DNA from: Lacrimispora sphenoides
GTDB taxonomy: Bacteria; Bacillota; Clostridia; Lachnospirales; Lachnospiraceae
Direction: 5' to 3'
NCBI RefSeq assembly: GCF_900105215.1
Contig: NZ_FOIP01000002.1
Coordinates: forward strand, 1,736,001 to 1,800,000
DNA length: 64,000 nucleotides
Shown: positions 8,891 to 17,476 of the stretch, in pieces
Layout: every line of letters begins with the position of its first letter
How positions within the stretch are numbered: position 1 is the stretch's first letter
Position numbers and translations under genes: made by a program
The notes under the pieces: model-generated
What the model was told of the DNA's origin: nothing
Database searches by the model: none
Seen by the model: the letters and a program-made list of their open reading frames with translations, nothing else

Positions 8891-9790
8891 TTATTTAAAA
8901 AATTCATGGTTGCCATGCTGAAACAGATAAGTCAGATGGGAATCAAACCAGCTGATAGCACCTCTTCTGGAGCCTCCCCGATTCATAAAATACAGGGCTC
9001 CGTCGGAATAATCCTCTCCTGCCAGCGCACGGTCAACACACTGTTTCGTATCATCTGTCACTTTTACGGAATTAATACTGCCGTTTGATACCGGTGAAAA
9101 CTGGGAGGGTTCATAAACGACTCCTTTCACCGTGTCGGGAAATTTTCCGTTCTTTACGCGGTTAATTATAACATTGGCCACAAGGATCTTACCCTTGTCA
9201 TCGCAAATACCGGCTTCCGCCTGCACGATCTTTAACAAGACCTGATAATCGTCCTGAGTCACAGACGTTGAATGGGCGGCCTTTTCTTTCTCTGCCTTCT
9301 TTGCTGCCTCTTCTGCCGCTTTCTTTGCTTCTTCCGCTTTTTTAGCTGCTTCTTCTGCCTGCCGTTTAGCCTCTTCTTCCATGGCGATCTTCGTATTGAT
9401 TCGCTCAATCTCTGCCTTGGACTCCTCCGCCTGTTCCTGTTTCTGGATCACATCTTTCTCTAGGAAATCACCGGCCAGCTGTTGAGCCTGCATTCTGACT
9501 TCCGTAAGTTTTATTTGGGCTTTTTCCTGGGTAACCGTTTCTTCTTTCGCTGTTTCATCTTTCACATCTTCATTATCCGTAGAGTCATCTGACTCCGGCG
9601 TTTCCGCAAATGCTGTTAAAGCATTTCTGCCGCCGCTTCCAAATCCTGCTGAGGTAAACGCCACAACAGTAATAATTGCCGCACCCGCCATAAAAACTGC
9701 GGAAGAACGATACATCCGCTTTGTGACCTTAAAGGACATCCCTCTGAAAAATTGACAAATCTGCTGAAGGATAGAGCGTAGTGTAAGCAT
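8891..9790 (-). CDS. cell wall hydrolase, SleB family (Hydrolase_2)
   Basis: A 299-residue secreted or membrane-anchored peptidoglycan hydrolase. The longest frame starts at 9895, but GAGGTG sits six bases before the ATG at 9790 and the promoter overlaps the longer version, so I use 9790. A hydrophobic segment (about residues 27-47) is followed by an acidic linker, then a long Ala/Glu/Lys-rich coiled coil (about 85-180). The C-terminal 120 residues are the SleB/CwlJ catalytic domain: LLKIVQAEAG with the catalytic Glu, ANVIINRVKNGKFPDTVKGVVY, QFSPV, and the closing ALYFMNRGG...ISWF. SleB acts on spore cortex, but vegetative copies with coiled coils are common in clostridia, so the role is open. 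Confidence 0.88.
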   Translation of the reverse strand: MLTLRSILQQICQFFRGMSFKVTKRMYRSSAVFMAGAAIITVVAFTSAGFGSGGRNALTAFAETPESDDSTDNEDVKDETAKEETVTQEKAQIKLTEVRMQAQQLAGDFLEKDVIQKQEQAEESKAEIERINTKIAMEEEAKRQAEEAAKKAEEAKKAAEEAAKKAEKEKAAHSTSVTQDDYQVLLKIVQAEAGICDDKGKILVANVIINRVKNGKFPDTVKGVVYEPSQFSPVSNGSINSVKVTDDTKQCVDRALAGEDYSDGALYFMNRGGSRRGAISWFDSHLTYLFQHGNHEFFK

Positions 9791-9865
9791 ATATACACCT
9801 CTTTCTCTTATATCACTTGCCTGGGCTGGGTTACATTCCACAGCCGTTTCATGGTGACGTCCGTA

Positions 9866-9895
9866 ATTATAGAAGAAGCCTGCCAAAAAAGTCAA
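9866..9895 (-). promoter_or_regulatory. promoter of the SleB-family hydrolase
   Basis: TTGACT (9895-9890) and TATAAT (9871-9866) on the minus strand, spacer 18 bp. It predicts a leader of about 70 bases and supports the start at 9790. Confidence 0.7.
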
Positions 9896-10099
9896 TGGTC
9901 ATTTAACATTTTTGTGATATTTTAATTTCTAAATTTTCAGCTCCTTTTTTCTTTTGTATATTTTGCACTATTTTCACCTATGAGTCTCCTGGTTTTTTAT
10001 GCTATTATTGCACTCATATTTTACAATAGTGTTACATTTATGTTAATTATTCAACTTCACCCGTATGACTTGTCCACAGCATTTCTTGTGTTATGTAAA

Positions 10100-10573
10100 C
10101 TAATTGTGGGTAAGAGGGGCAAAACTGCCCTTTATAAACGCAACAAGGGCTTGGGGAGAAATGACGATTTGCTGTCCTCTTAAGCCTCCGCTGACGACAA
10201 TTTCCTCATAAGAGCGGGCCGTTTCTTCGACAAATGTAGGAAATTGTTTTTTCATGCCGACAGGAGAACAGCCTCCGCGTATATATCCTGTGATTCCCTG
10301 CAAATCCTTCATAGGAATCATCTCTACCTTCTTATCTCCGGCAGCCTTCGCCACTTTTTTTAAATCCAGTTCCCCATCAACCGGAATGCAGCAGACCAGA
10401 TATCCTATTTTTTCTCCTTTTAATACAAGAGTTTTAAATACGCTCCCATGATCCGCCCCCATCATATCCGCCGCATGGCTGCCGGAAAGGTCCTGCTCGT
10501 CCACTTCATATTCCCTGGTGGTATACTCAACCTTTGCCTTGTCAAGCATTCTCATTGCATTTGTCTTTACCAT
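10100..10573 (-). CDS. ybaK: Cys-tRNA(Pro)/Cys-tRNA deacylase, YbaK family
   Basis: A 157-residue protein of the YbaK/EbsC editing-domain family, which hydrolyses Cys-tRNA(Pro) made in error by prolyl-tRNA synthetase. Visible landmarks are the N-terminal MRMLDKAKVEYTTREYE block, the KTLVLKGEK strand holding the catalytic Lys, and GYIRGGCSPVGMKK, a family signature. The annotated frame could open at a TTG at 10582, but AAGGAG lies right against that codon and nine bases before the ATG at 10573, so the ATG is preferred. It follows leuD on the same strand but is separated by a terminator. Confidence 0.9.
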   Translation of the reverse strand: MVKTNAMRMLDKAKVEYTTREYEVDEQDLSGSHAADMMGADHGSVFKTLVLKGEKIGYLVCCIPVDGELDLKKVAKAAGDKKVEMIPMKDLQGITGYIRGGCSPVGMKKQFPTFVEETARSYEEIVVSGGLRGQQIVISPQALVAFIKGSFAPLTHN

Positions 10574-10654
10574 ATAGATCAACTCCTTGAATTTTTTCTA
10601 ATTATAATACGCATTTCTTTTATTGGCAATGCCAGAATACCCCACAGCAAAAAG

Positions 10655-10693
10655 GTCCGCAACTGTCAAATACAATTCCTGACAGTTACGGAC
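10655..10693 (-). terminator. leuCD terminator
   Basis: A long imperfect hairpin built from GTCCG-AACTGTC and GACAGTT-CGGAC, followed on the minus strand by CTTTTT. It lies 23 bases after the leuD stop. Confidence 0.75.
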
Positions 10694-10715
10694 TAATTTT
10701 CCATGGAAAAACAAG

Positions 10716-11204
10716 CTATTTCTTCTTATTAATATAGGGGAATAACCCTCCCGCTGAAATGATCTCCTGCATAAAGGGAGGAAACGCCTGCCCCTCAAAG
10801 GATTCACCGGTAGTTTTATTGGTGATAATGCCGCTGTCAAAATCAACCATAACCTCATCTCCTGCCTGAATGGCTCTGGCAGCTTCCGGACATTCTATAA
10901 TAGGAAGGCCGATATTAATTGCATTCCGGTAGAAAATCCTGGCAAAAGTTTCGGCAATCACGCAGCTTATTCCGGCACACTTGATGACAAGGGGCGCATG
11001 CTCTCTGGAAGAACCGCATCCAAAGTTTTTATTTGCGACAATAATGTCTCCATTTTTTACATTGGTTATAAAATCCTTGTCAATATCCTCCATACAGTGC
11101 TTAGCCAGCTCATTCCCATCTGTAATATTCAAATATCTTGCCGGAATGATAACATCCGTGTCCACATTATCTCCATATTTAAAAACAGATCCACATGCCT
11201 TCAT
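10716..11204 (-). CDS. leuD: 3-isopropylmalate dehydratase, small subunit
   Basis: A 162-residue swivelling domain of isopropylmalate isomerase, which with LeuC converts 2- to 3-isopropylmalate in leucine synthesis. Conserved blocks are [16 protein letters not shown], the [12 protein letters not shown] active-site loop (about residues 60-71) and [15 protein letters not shown]. The length fits the short LeuD type found in archaea and clostridia rather than the 200-residue E. coli form. AGGAGG precedes the ATG. It lies 12 bp after leuC and is surely co-transcribed with it. leuA and leuB are not in the window. Confidence 0.93.
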   Translation of the reverse strand: MKACGSVFKYGDNVDTDVIIPARYLNITDGNELAKHCMEDIDKDFITNVKNGDIIVANKNFGCGSSREHAPLVIKCAGISCVIAETFARIFYRNAINIGLPIIECPEAARAIQAGDEVMVDFDSGIITNKTTGESFEGQAFPPFMQEIISAGGLFPYINKKK

Positions 11205-11216
11205 ATTTACAACCTC

Positions 11217-12482
11217 CTATAATCCCAGTTCATCCGGCGCACATATATGGCCGGTAATCGCACTTGCAGCAGCCACTGCAGGGTTGGATAAATATACCTC
11301 TGATTCCACATGACCCATCCGACCTACAAAATTACGGTTGGTGGTAGAGATGCAGCGTTCTCCTGCCGCCAGAATACCCATATAGCCACCAAGGCACGGA
11401 CCGCAGGTTGGTGTGCTGACTACAGCTCCGGCTTCAATAAAGATTTCTAAAAGCCCCTCTCTCATGGACTGCAAATAGATTTCCTGGGTAGCTGGAATCA
11501 CGATGCAGCGCACATTTTTTGCCACTTTATGTCCTTTCATGACAGCGGCTGCTATGCGCATATCGTCAAGCCGGCCGTTGGTACAGGAGCCGATTACCGA
11601 CTGATCCACTTTAATCTCACCAAACGTGCCGATGGTCCTGGTATTTTCAGGAAGGTGGGGGAAAGAAACCGTTGGCTCTAATTTGGATAAGTCAATGGTA
11701 TAAACCGCCTCATATTCTGCATCCTCATCCGCCTCATAGATTTTGTAATCACGCTTTGAATGATCCTTTATGTACTGGATGGCAAGGTCATCCACCGGGA
11801 AAATACCGTTCTTTCCGCCGGCCTCTATGGCCATGTTGCAAATAGTAAAACGGTCATCCATGGATAGATTCCTGATACCCTCTCCGGAAAATTCCATCGA
11901 CTTATATAAAGCACCGTCTACTCCGATCATGCCTATGATATGCAAAATAACATCCTTGCCGCTGACCCATTTGGAGGGTTTCCCCACCAGTTCAAACTTA
12001 ATTGCGGTCGGTACCTTGAACCAGGCTTTTCCAGTTACCATGCCTGCCGCCATATCCGTACTGCCCACACCGGTGGAAAAAGCTCCCAGTGCTCCATAGG
12101 TACATGTATGGGAATCCGCTCCAATGACTGCATCTCCTGCAACCACCAGCCCCTTTTCCGGAAGAAGGGCATGTTCGATTCCCATCTGTCCTACATCGAA
12201 ATAATTGGTAATTTCGTGTTTGCCGGCAAAATCACGGCAGCATTTACAGTTTTCCGCGGATTTAATATCCTTATTTGGAATAAAGTGGTCCATGACCAGG
12301 GCAATCTTATCTTTATGAAAGATCGTATCTTTATCAAATTTCTCCATTTCCTTAATGGCAACCGGAGATGTGATATCATTCCCCAATACCAGATCCAGTT
12401 CCGCTTCGATCAGCTGGCCTGCCTTTACCTTGGAAAGCCCTGCATGGGCTGCCAATATTTTCTGGGTCATCGTCATTCCCAT
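11217..12482 (-). CDS. leuC: 3-isopropylmalate dehydratase, large subunit
   Basis: A 421-residue aconitase-fold subunit that carries the [4Fe-4S] cluster of isopropylmalate isomerase. Cluster ligands are seen in IGSCTNGR (Cys near 292) and [10 protein letters not shown] (two Cys near 350-355). The block [23 protein letters not shown] is the family substrate and cluster loop. The length marks it as the approximately 420-residue clostridial/archaeal type, paired with the short LeuD. Paralogs of this type can act on homoaconitate or dimethylmalate, but the ilvC/ilvN neighbours favour leucine synthesis. AGGAGG stands nine bases before the ATG. The LysR gene starts divergently 176 bp away and may control it. 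Confidence 0.92.
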   Translation of the reverse strand: MGMTMTQKILAAHAGLSKVKAGQLIEAELDLVLGNDITSPVAIKEMEKFDKDTIFHKDKIALVMDHFIPNKDIKSAENCKCCRDFAGKHEITNYFDVGQMGIEHALLPEKGLVVAGDAVIGADSHTCTYGALGAFSTGVGSTDMAAGMVTGKAWFKVPTAIKFELVGKPSKWVSGKDVILHIIGMIGVDGALYKSMEFSGEGIRNLSMDDRFTICNMAIEAGGKNGIFPVDDLAIQYIKDHSKRDYKIYEADEDAEYEAVYTIDLSKLEPTVSFPHLPENTRTIGTFGEIKVDQSVIGSCTNGRLDDMRIAAAVMKGHKVAKNVRCIVIPATQEIYLQSMREGLLEIFIEAGAVVSTPTCGPCLGGYMGILAAGERCISTTNRNFVGRMGHVESEVYLSNPAVAAASAITGHICAPDELGL

Positions 12483-12544
12483 TGTCTGCGTCCTCCTGTT
12501 AATTTATCACCATTACAGTTTAAATTGTAACATCTTTTTCTCGC

Positions 12545-12574
12545 TTTACATTTTAACACACTTATTGGTATAAT
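12545..12574 (+). promoter_or_regulatory. promoter of the leu-linked LysR gene
   Basis: TTTACA (12545-12550) and TATAAT (12569-12574), spacer 18 bp. A transcript from here would have a leader of about 78 bases. Confidence 0.55.
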
Positions 12575-12621
12575 AGAAATACATAATACGAATATTTAAT
12601 ATAATAGTTAGTTATAAAACG

Positions 12622-12639
12622 GAACGAAAAGTATCGTTC
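12622..12639. promoter_or_regulatory. inverted repeat in the leuC/LysR intergenic region
   Basis: GAACGA and TCGTTC are perfect inverted arms separated by six bases, just ahead of the LysR ribosome site. It could be an autoregulatory operator or a hairpin in the leader; no protein can be assigned to it from sequence. Confidence 0.4.
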
Positions 12640-12658
12640 AATGAGAGGAAGACTTAAT

Positions 12659-13561
12659 ATGGATCATAACCTTTCCCAATATAAGATATTTTATGAAGTT
12701 GCCAAAGCCGGAAATATCTCAAGAGCGGCCAAAGAACTTTATATCAGCCAGCCTGCCATCAGTAAATCCATCAGCAAGCTGGAAGACAGCCTGGAGGTAA
12801 CCTTATTTACGAGAAATTCAAGAGGCGTCCAGCTTACCGAAGAAGGAAAGCTTCTATATAATCATACAAAAGCGGCCTTTGAAGAATTAAACCGCGGGGA
12901 ACTGGAACTGAAGCGGGTGAAGGATTTTAATATCGGACACTTGAAAATAGGTGTCAGCAATACTCTTTGCAAATATATTCTTCTTCCTTATTTAAAGGGA
13001 TTCATTGAGAAGTATCCTCATATTAAGATTTCCATTGAAAGCCAGTCCACTTCCCATACGATCACTATGTTGGAACAACAGCGGATTGATCTGGGTCTGA
13101 TTGCAGAGCCAAGCAACCGGCGCCCTCTTTTGTTTCAACCGGTTATGGACGTCCAGGATATTTTCGTGGCTACAAAATCTTATCTGGATAACCTGTATTT
13201 AAGAGAAGGACCGGATACGGATTTCTTTCAGACAGGGAATATCCTTCTTTTGGATAAGAACAACATGACCAGAAAGTATATTGACGAATATATGAAAGAA
13301 AATCAGATTGTGCCAAATCAGCTTTTGGAGGTCACTACCATGGATCTGCTGATCGAATTTGCCAAAATCGGACTAGGGATCGGATGTGTGATCAAAGAAT
13401 TTGTCCAGGAGGAACTGGACCGGGGGGATTTGGTTGAGATTCCCATGGAAACAGCGATTAAAAAGAGAACCGTTGGATTCGGTTATAATCCCAATGGATT
13501 ATCCACGGCTATGGAGAACTTTTTTGATGCCATGAGAGGGGCCGGATCATTGCTCAAGTAA
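12659..13561 (+). CDS. LysR family transcriptional regulator, divergent from leuCD
   Basis: A 300-residue LysR regulator. The N-terminal helix-turn-helix reads YKIFYEVAKAGNISRAAKELYISQPAISKSI (long motif, residues about 8-37), and a substrate-binding domain of the usual two-lobe type starts near residue 93. The frame extends to 12641, but GAGAGGA sits eight bases before the ATG at 12659, so I place the start there. It is transcribed away from leuC and toward ilvC, and ends at a terminator shared with ilvC. LysR proteins usually control the divergent gene, so regulation of leuCD in response to a branched-chain pathway intermediate is a reasonable inference. Confidence 0.88.
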   Translation: MDHNLSQYKIFYEVAKAGNISRAAKELYISQPAISKSISKLEDSLEVTLFTRNSRGVQLTEEGKLLYNHTKAAFEELNRGELELKRVKDFNIGHLKIGVSNTLCKYILLPYLKGFIEKYPHIKISIESQSTSHTITMLEQQRIDLGLIAEPSNRRPLLFQPVMDVQDIFVATKSYLDNLYLREGPDTDFFQTGNILLLDKNNMTRKYIDEYMKENQIVPNQLLEVTTMDLLIEFAKIGLGIGCVIKEFVQEELDRGDLVEIPMETAIKKRTVGFGYNPNGLSTAMENFFDAMRGAGSLLK

Positions 13562-13565
13562 ATAA

Positions 13566-13600
13566 AAAGCCCGGAAAAAGACTTGCTTTTTCCGGGCTTT
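13566..13600. terminator. bidirectional terminator between LysR gene and ilvC
   Basis: AAAGCCCGGAAAAAG pairs with CTTTTTCCGGGCTTT around a short loop. It lies between two convergent genes (ends at 13561 and 13636) with T-rich flanks. Confidence 0.88.
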
Positions 13601-13635
13601 ATTATTTAACAGGCCGCTGCCTGTTGTTATATAAC

Positions 13636-14649
<1,014 letters not shown>

Positions 14650-14757
14650 TTATTTCCTCCTCATATACTGACTCTTGATATATTTTGTTAAAGGAACCAT
14701 GCCGACGGCTCACTGTCCGCCTTTGGCAATAACCTCTAGCTTACAAATCCTGACTGC

Positions 14758-15258
14758 CTAAGGCAGATACCGAATATCGTCAGAGCCTCTGGAAAGTCCT
14801 GTGAGACCAGTTCTGGCAAGCTCTAAAATTTCGTAATCTTCAAGCAGGTTAAGAACTGCATCAAGCTTGGACTGATCTCCTGTAAGCATGACGGTTACGG
14901 AATCTTTGCCAACATCAACAATGGTAGCTCTAAAAATATCAGCTATGGCACAAATCGCCTGACGCTGGCCGGCATTCGCATGTACCTTGACCAGAATAAG
15001 CTCCCTGTAAACAGAATAGCCTGGCTTTAATTCTTTGATATCCCTGACATCTTCCAGCTTTCTCAGCTGTTTTTCAATTTGGTCTAAAATCTCCTGATCG
15101 CCTGTGGACACTACCGTCATTCTGGAATATCTCTCATCCGCAGTCACACCCACCGTAAGGCTTTCAATATTATAGCCACGGCGGCTGAACAGTCCGGCTA
15201 CACGGCTCAAAACGCCGGAGGTGTTATCAACCAACAATGATAATACGATTCTCTCCAT
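14758..15258 (-). CDS. ilvN: acetolactate synthase, small (regulatory) subunit
   Basis: A 166-residue protein with an N-terminal ACT domain (VLSLLVDNTSGVLSRVAGLFSRRGYNIESL, residues about 4-33, long motif) and the C-terminal ALS small-subunit domain (residues about 80-160). It gives the catalytic subunit full activity and valine feedback. The longest frame starts at 15300, but GGCGGGG precedes the ATG at 15258 and the family normally begins with a short MxR lead, so I moved the start. The catalytic subunit gene ilvB is not adjacent, which is unusual; it must lie elsewhere. ilvH is the alternative symbol. Confidence 0.92.
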   Translation of the reverse strand: MERIVLSLLVDNTSGVLSRVAGLFSRRGYNIESLTVGVTADERYSRMTVVSTGDQEILDQIEKQLRKLEDVRDIKELKPGYSVYRELILVKVHANAGQRQAICAIADIFRATIVDVGKDSVTVMLTGDQSKLDAVLNLLEDYEILELARTGLTGLSRGSDDIRYLP

Positions 15259-15352
15259 CCATATCCCCGCCTTTTTGTATAGTAACTTAAATGATAGCAA
15301 TCCAACATCTATTTGTCAACTAATTAATAGGAATGTGTATTATAATTTGAGG

Positions 15353-15623
15353 TTATACCTGAAAATAAAGCAAAGAGGGCCGCGTCTTATCATACGCAGT
15401 CCTCTTTATTTCTGTTTCTTCTATATATATAATTGCATGTTCTTTCCTTGGCCTAGCCTGGGGGTATCCCATATTTCCATACCCAAGTATGCAATGACCG
15501 ATCCCTTCATAATATCCTGGATTCCCCAGCCACTATGACCACAGCCAGACGGTTCATAGCCGACGGGGCAAAGCTGCCTTCTTCCAGAATGGTACTAAGT
15601 TCTTCTTTGGTTATTTGGAAAAC
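15353..15623 (-). pseudogene. nitroreductase family remnant, internally deleted
   Basis: Reading the minus strand just after the CDF transporter stop gives ITKEELSTILEEGSFAPSAMN, an N-terminal nitroreductase block (15623 to about 15507, ended by TGA). Partly overlapping in the next frame is GYYEGIGHCILGYG followed by PQARPRKEHAIIYIEE, the C-terminal block of the same family (about 15517 to the stop at 15353). The roughly 100 or more residues between, holding most FMN contacts, are gone, and the two pieces are out of frame. There is no ribosome site or start. This is a decayed gene fused to the tail of the transporter locus. Confidence 0.7.
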
Positions 15624-16562
15624 CTACAGGCACTCCCGGTCATTTTCTTGATCTTCCGGTTCAGGCAATGGATTTACATGTACCATGCAGTGTTTTACAT
15701 CAGGAAAATGTTTTTCAATGGATAAATGTACGTTCTCAGCGATTTCATGGGAATCCACAAGAAACAGATTTCCCTTAGCCGCTATCTCAATGTCCACATA
15801 CACCTTGGCCCCGAACATCCTGGTCCTGATATCATCAATCTGTTTCACTCCCATTACCGCCAAGGCGGATTCCTTCATCTTCTGGATCGTTTCATCATCA
15901 CAGGCTTTATCCACCATCTTATCCATAGCATCCCGAAAGACGTCAACTGCCGCCTTGCCGATAAACAAACAGATCACCACACTGGCCACCGGATCCAGAA
16001 CCGGATAGCCAAGTCTTGCTCCGGCAATGCCTATCATGGCTCCTACAGAAGACAGCGCATCAGAACGATGATGCCATGCATCAGCCATGACAGCTGCTGA
16101 ATTTATTTTTTTTGCTGCCGCCCTTGTGTACCAATACATCCACTCTTTTACAGCAATGGACAATACAGCAGCAAATAGCGCTAACAGCCCAGGAATAACT
16201 GCTCCCTCTCCGTTTCCCGCCGCGATCTTTTTGACCCCGTTTATGCCAATTGCAATTCCTGTAGCCATAAGCATGGCAGACAGGATGATAGCAGCCACGC
16301 ATTCCATGCGGTCATGACCGTAAGGATGCTCTTTATCTGACTTTTTACCGGCTATGTTTACTCCTATCATGACGACAACTGTACTCAATACATCAGATGC
16401 CGAATGTACCGCATCAGAAATCATGGCTCCGGAATTTGCCAGGATACCTGCAGTCAGCTTAAATACTGAAAGGAGCAGATTGATCACAATGGTGACCATT
16501 GATACATGCATGGCAATGCCTATTGAGTTCCTTTCTTTTTTCCTTTTAAAAATCGGTTCCAT
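15624..16562 (-). CDS. cation diffusion facilitator (CDF) metal exporter
   Basis: A 312-residue CDF transporter with six membrane helices in the first about 210 residues and a C-terminal ferredoxin-like cytosolic domain. Metal-site signatures are SDAVHSASDVLS (helix 2) and ADAWHHRSDALSSVG (helix 5), each with the His/Asp pair of the transport site. Zn, Co, Ni, Mn and Fe exporters share this pattern. The 5' leader carries a probable NiCo riboswitch (16655-16739), which would point to cobalt or nickel export. AGGAGG precedes the ATG. The nitroreductase remnant follows directly after the stop. Confidence 0.92.
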   Translation of the reverse strand: MEPIFKRKKERNSIGIAMHVSMVTIVINLLLSVFKLTAGILANSGAMISDAVHSASDVLSTVVVMIGVNIAGKKSDKEHPYGHDRMECVAAIILSAMLMATGIAIGINGVKKIAAGNGEGAVIPGLLALFAAVLSIAVKEWMYWYTRAAAKKINSAAVMADAWHHRSDALSSVGAMIGIAGARLGYPVLDPVASVVICLFIGKAAVDVFRDAMDKMVDKACDDETIQKMKESALAVMGVKQIDDIRTRMFGAKVYVDIEIAAKGNLFLVDSHEIAENVHLSIEKHFPDVKHCMVHVNPLPEPEDQENDRECL

Positions 16563-16654
16563 AAAAGTTACCTCCTATTGAATAAGATAGGCCCATGGCA
16601 CTTTTTTATATTTTGTGATACAAAAAATGCACCTATGGAACAATCGAGTAAACT

Positions 16655-16739
16655 ACTGTCCCACAGATGCAATGAAGTCATCCGCTGTCGCACTTGGCAA
16701 CCCGGCCCTATAGCTTAAGATAGCTATCGCCTGTTCAGT
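16655..16739 (-). promoter_or_regulatory. probable NiCo (czcD) riboswitch upstream of CDF exporter
   Basis: On the minus strand the leader starts with ACTGAACAGG (16739-16730) and closes with GGGACAGT (16662-16655), which pair through ACTG/CAGT. Between them are a hairpin (GATAGCTA...TAGCTAT type) and GCCAAGTGCGACAG. I recall conserved CAGG and GGGACAG junction elements in the NiCo family, which regulates CDF exporters. A hairpin and a second CCTAT/ATAGG pairing next to the AGGAGG site may form the expression platform. A possible promoter lies upstream (TTGTAG, 17 bp, CATAAA). No covariance search was possible. Confidence 0.6.
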
Positions 16740-16870
16740 TTGTACTGTAGATTTATGCAGTGCAAAGAGTGTCTCTACAACTTATAAAATAGAGCCGGAT
16801 TTTTAATACTACTTATAAGGTTTCATCCATCAGGCACTATAATATTATATGTAATCCAGGGTCCAGGATG

Positions 16871-17476
16871 TTACGGATTTTCCGGATACTCAATAATATA
16901 ATACTCATAGGCATTTACAACCTTTGTGCAGCCATACTGGTCTTCCCTCTTAAAGCTCTTTCCATAATTGGCATGGACATGTCCATGAAGAAAATATTTG
17001 GGAGAATACTTGTCCATCAGTGCCTTAAAACAGGTAAATCCCTGATGAGGCAAGTCCGGTAAATCGTTGAGTTCAAACGCCGGAGCATGGGTGACAAGAA
17101 TATCAAAACCTTTGTTCTTCTTAAGCTTCCACCACATCTTTTTGATTCTCCGCTCCATTCCCCGTTCCGTGTACTGGTTCGGCGAACCTGGAATGTACTG
17201 CATGGAACCGCCCAGCCCCATAATCCGGATTCCCTTATAGGTTATGATATCATCTTCAATGCAGGTACAGCCTTCAGGTGGACAGTCCTCATACCTGCAA
17301 TCGTGGTTACCCCGGACATAATAGACCGGGGCATGGGAAAAAGTTGCAAAAAACGTAAGATAATTCGCTCGTAAATCTCCGCAGGAAATAATTAAATCAA
17401 TGTCCTGCAATTTTTCCGGTGAATAGTATTCATAAAGTGTTTTTGACTCATGGTCAGACAGTACCAGGATCTTCAC
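16871..17476 (-). CDS. metallophosphoesterase family protein
   Basis: A 201-residue calcineurin-like phosphoesterase. The metal-binding motifs are KILVLSDHES (Asp with a neighbouring His), ISCGDLR, VRGNHDC, LVTHAP and LHGHVHANYG, giving the usual D-x-H / GD / GNHD / H / GHxH order. Substrate is unknown; YfcE-like phosphodiesterases are the nearest well-known group. The longest frame opens at 17584, but GGAGG lies six bases before a GTG at 17476, so the gene starts there and overlaps the end of the BMP-type gene by 23 bp. The overlap implies translational coupling. Confidence 0.9.
   Translation of the reverse strand: MKILVLSDHESKTLYEYYSPEKLQDIDLIISCGDLRANYLTFFATFSHAPVYYVRGNHDCRYEDCPPEGCTCIEDDIITYKGIRIMGLGGSMQYIPGSPNQYTERGMERRIKKMWWKLKKNKGFDILVTHAPAFELNDLPDLPHQGFTCFKALMDKYSPKYFLHGHVHANYGKSFKREDQYGCTKVVNAYEYYIIEYPENP

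Noticed and set aside
11940..12530. 196-codon plus-strand frame opposite leuC
   Set aside because: It lies fully antisense to a well-supported gene and has no promoter or family motif.
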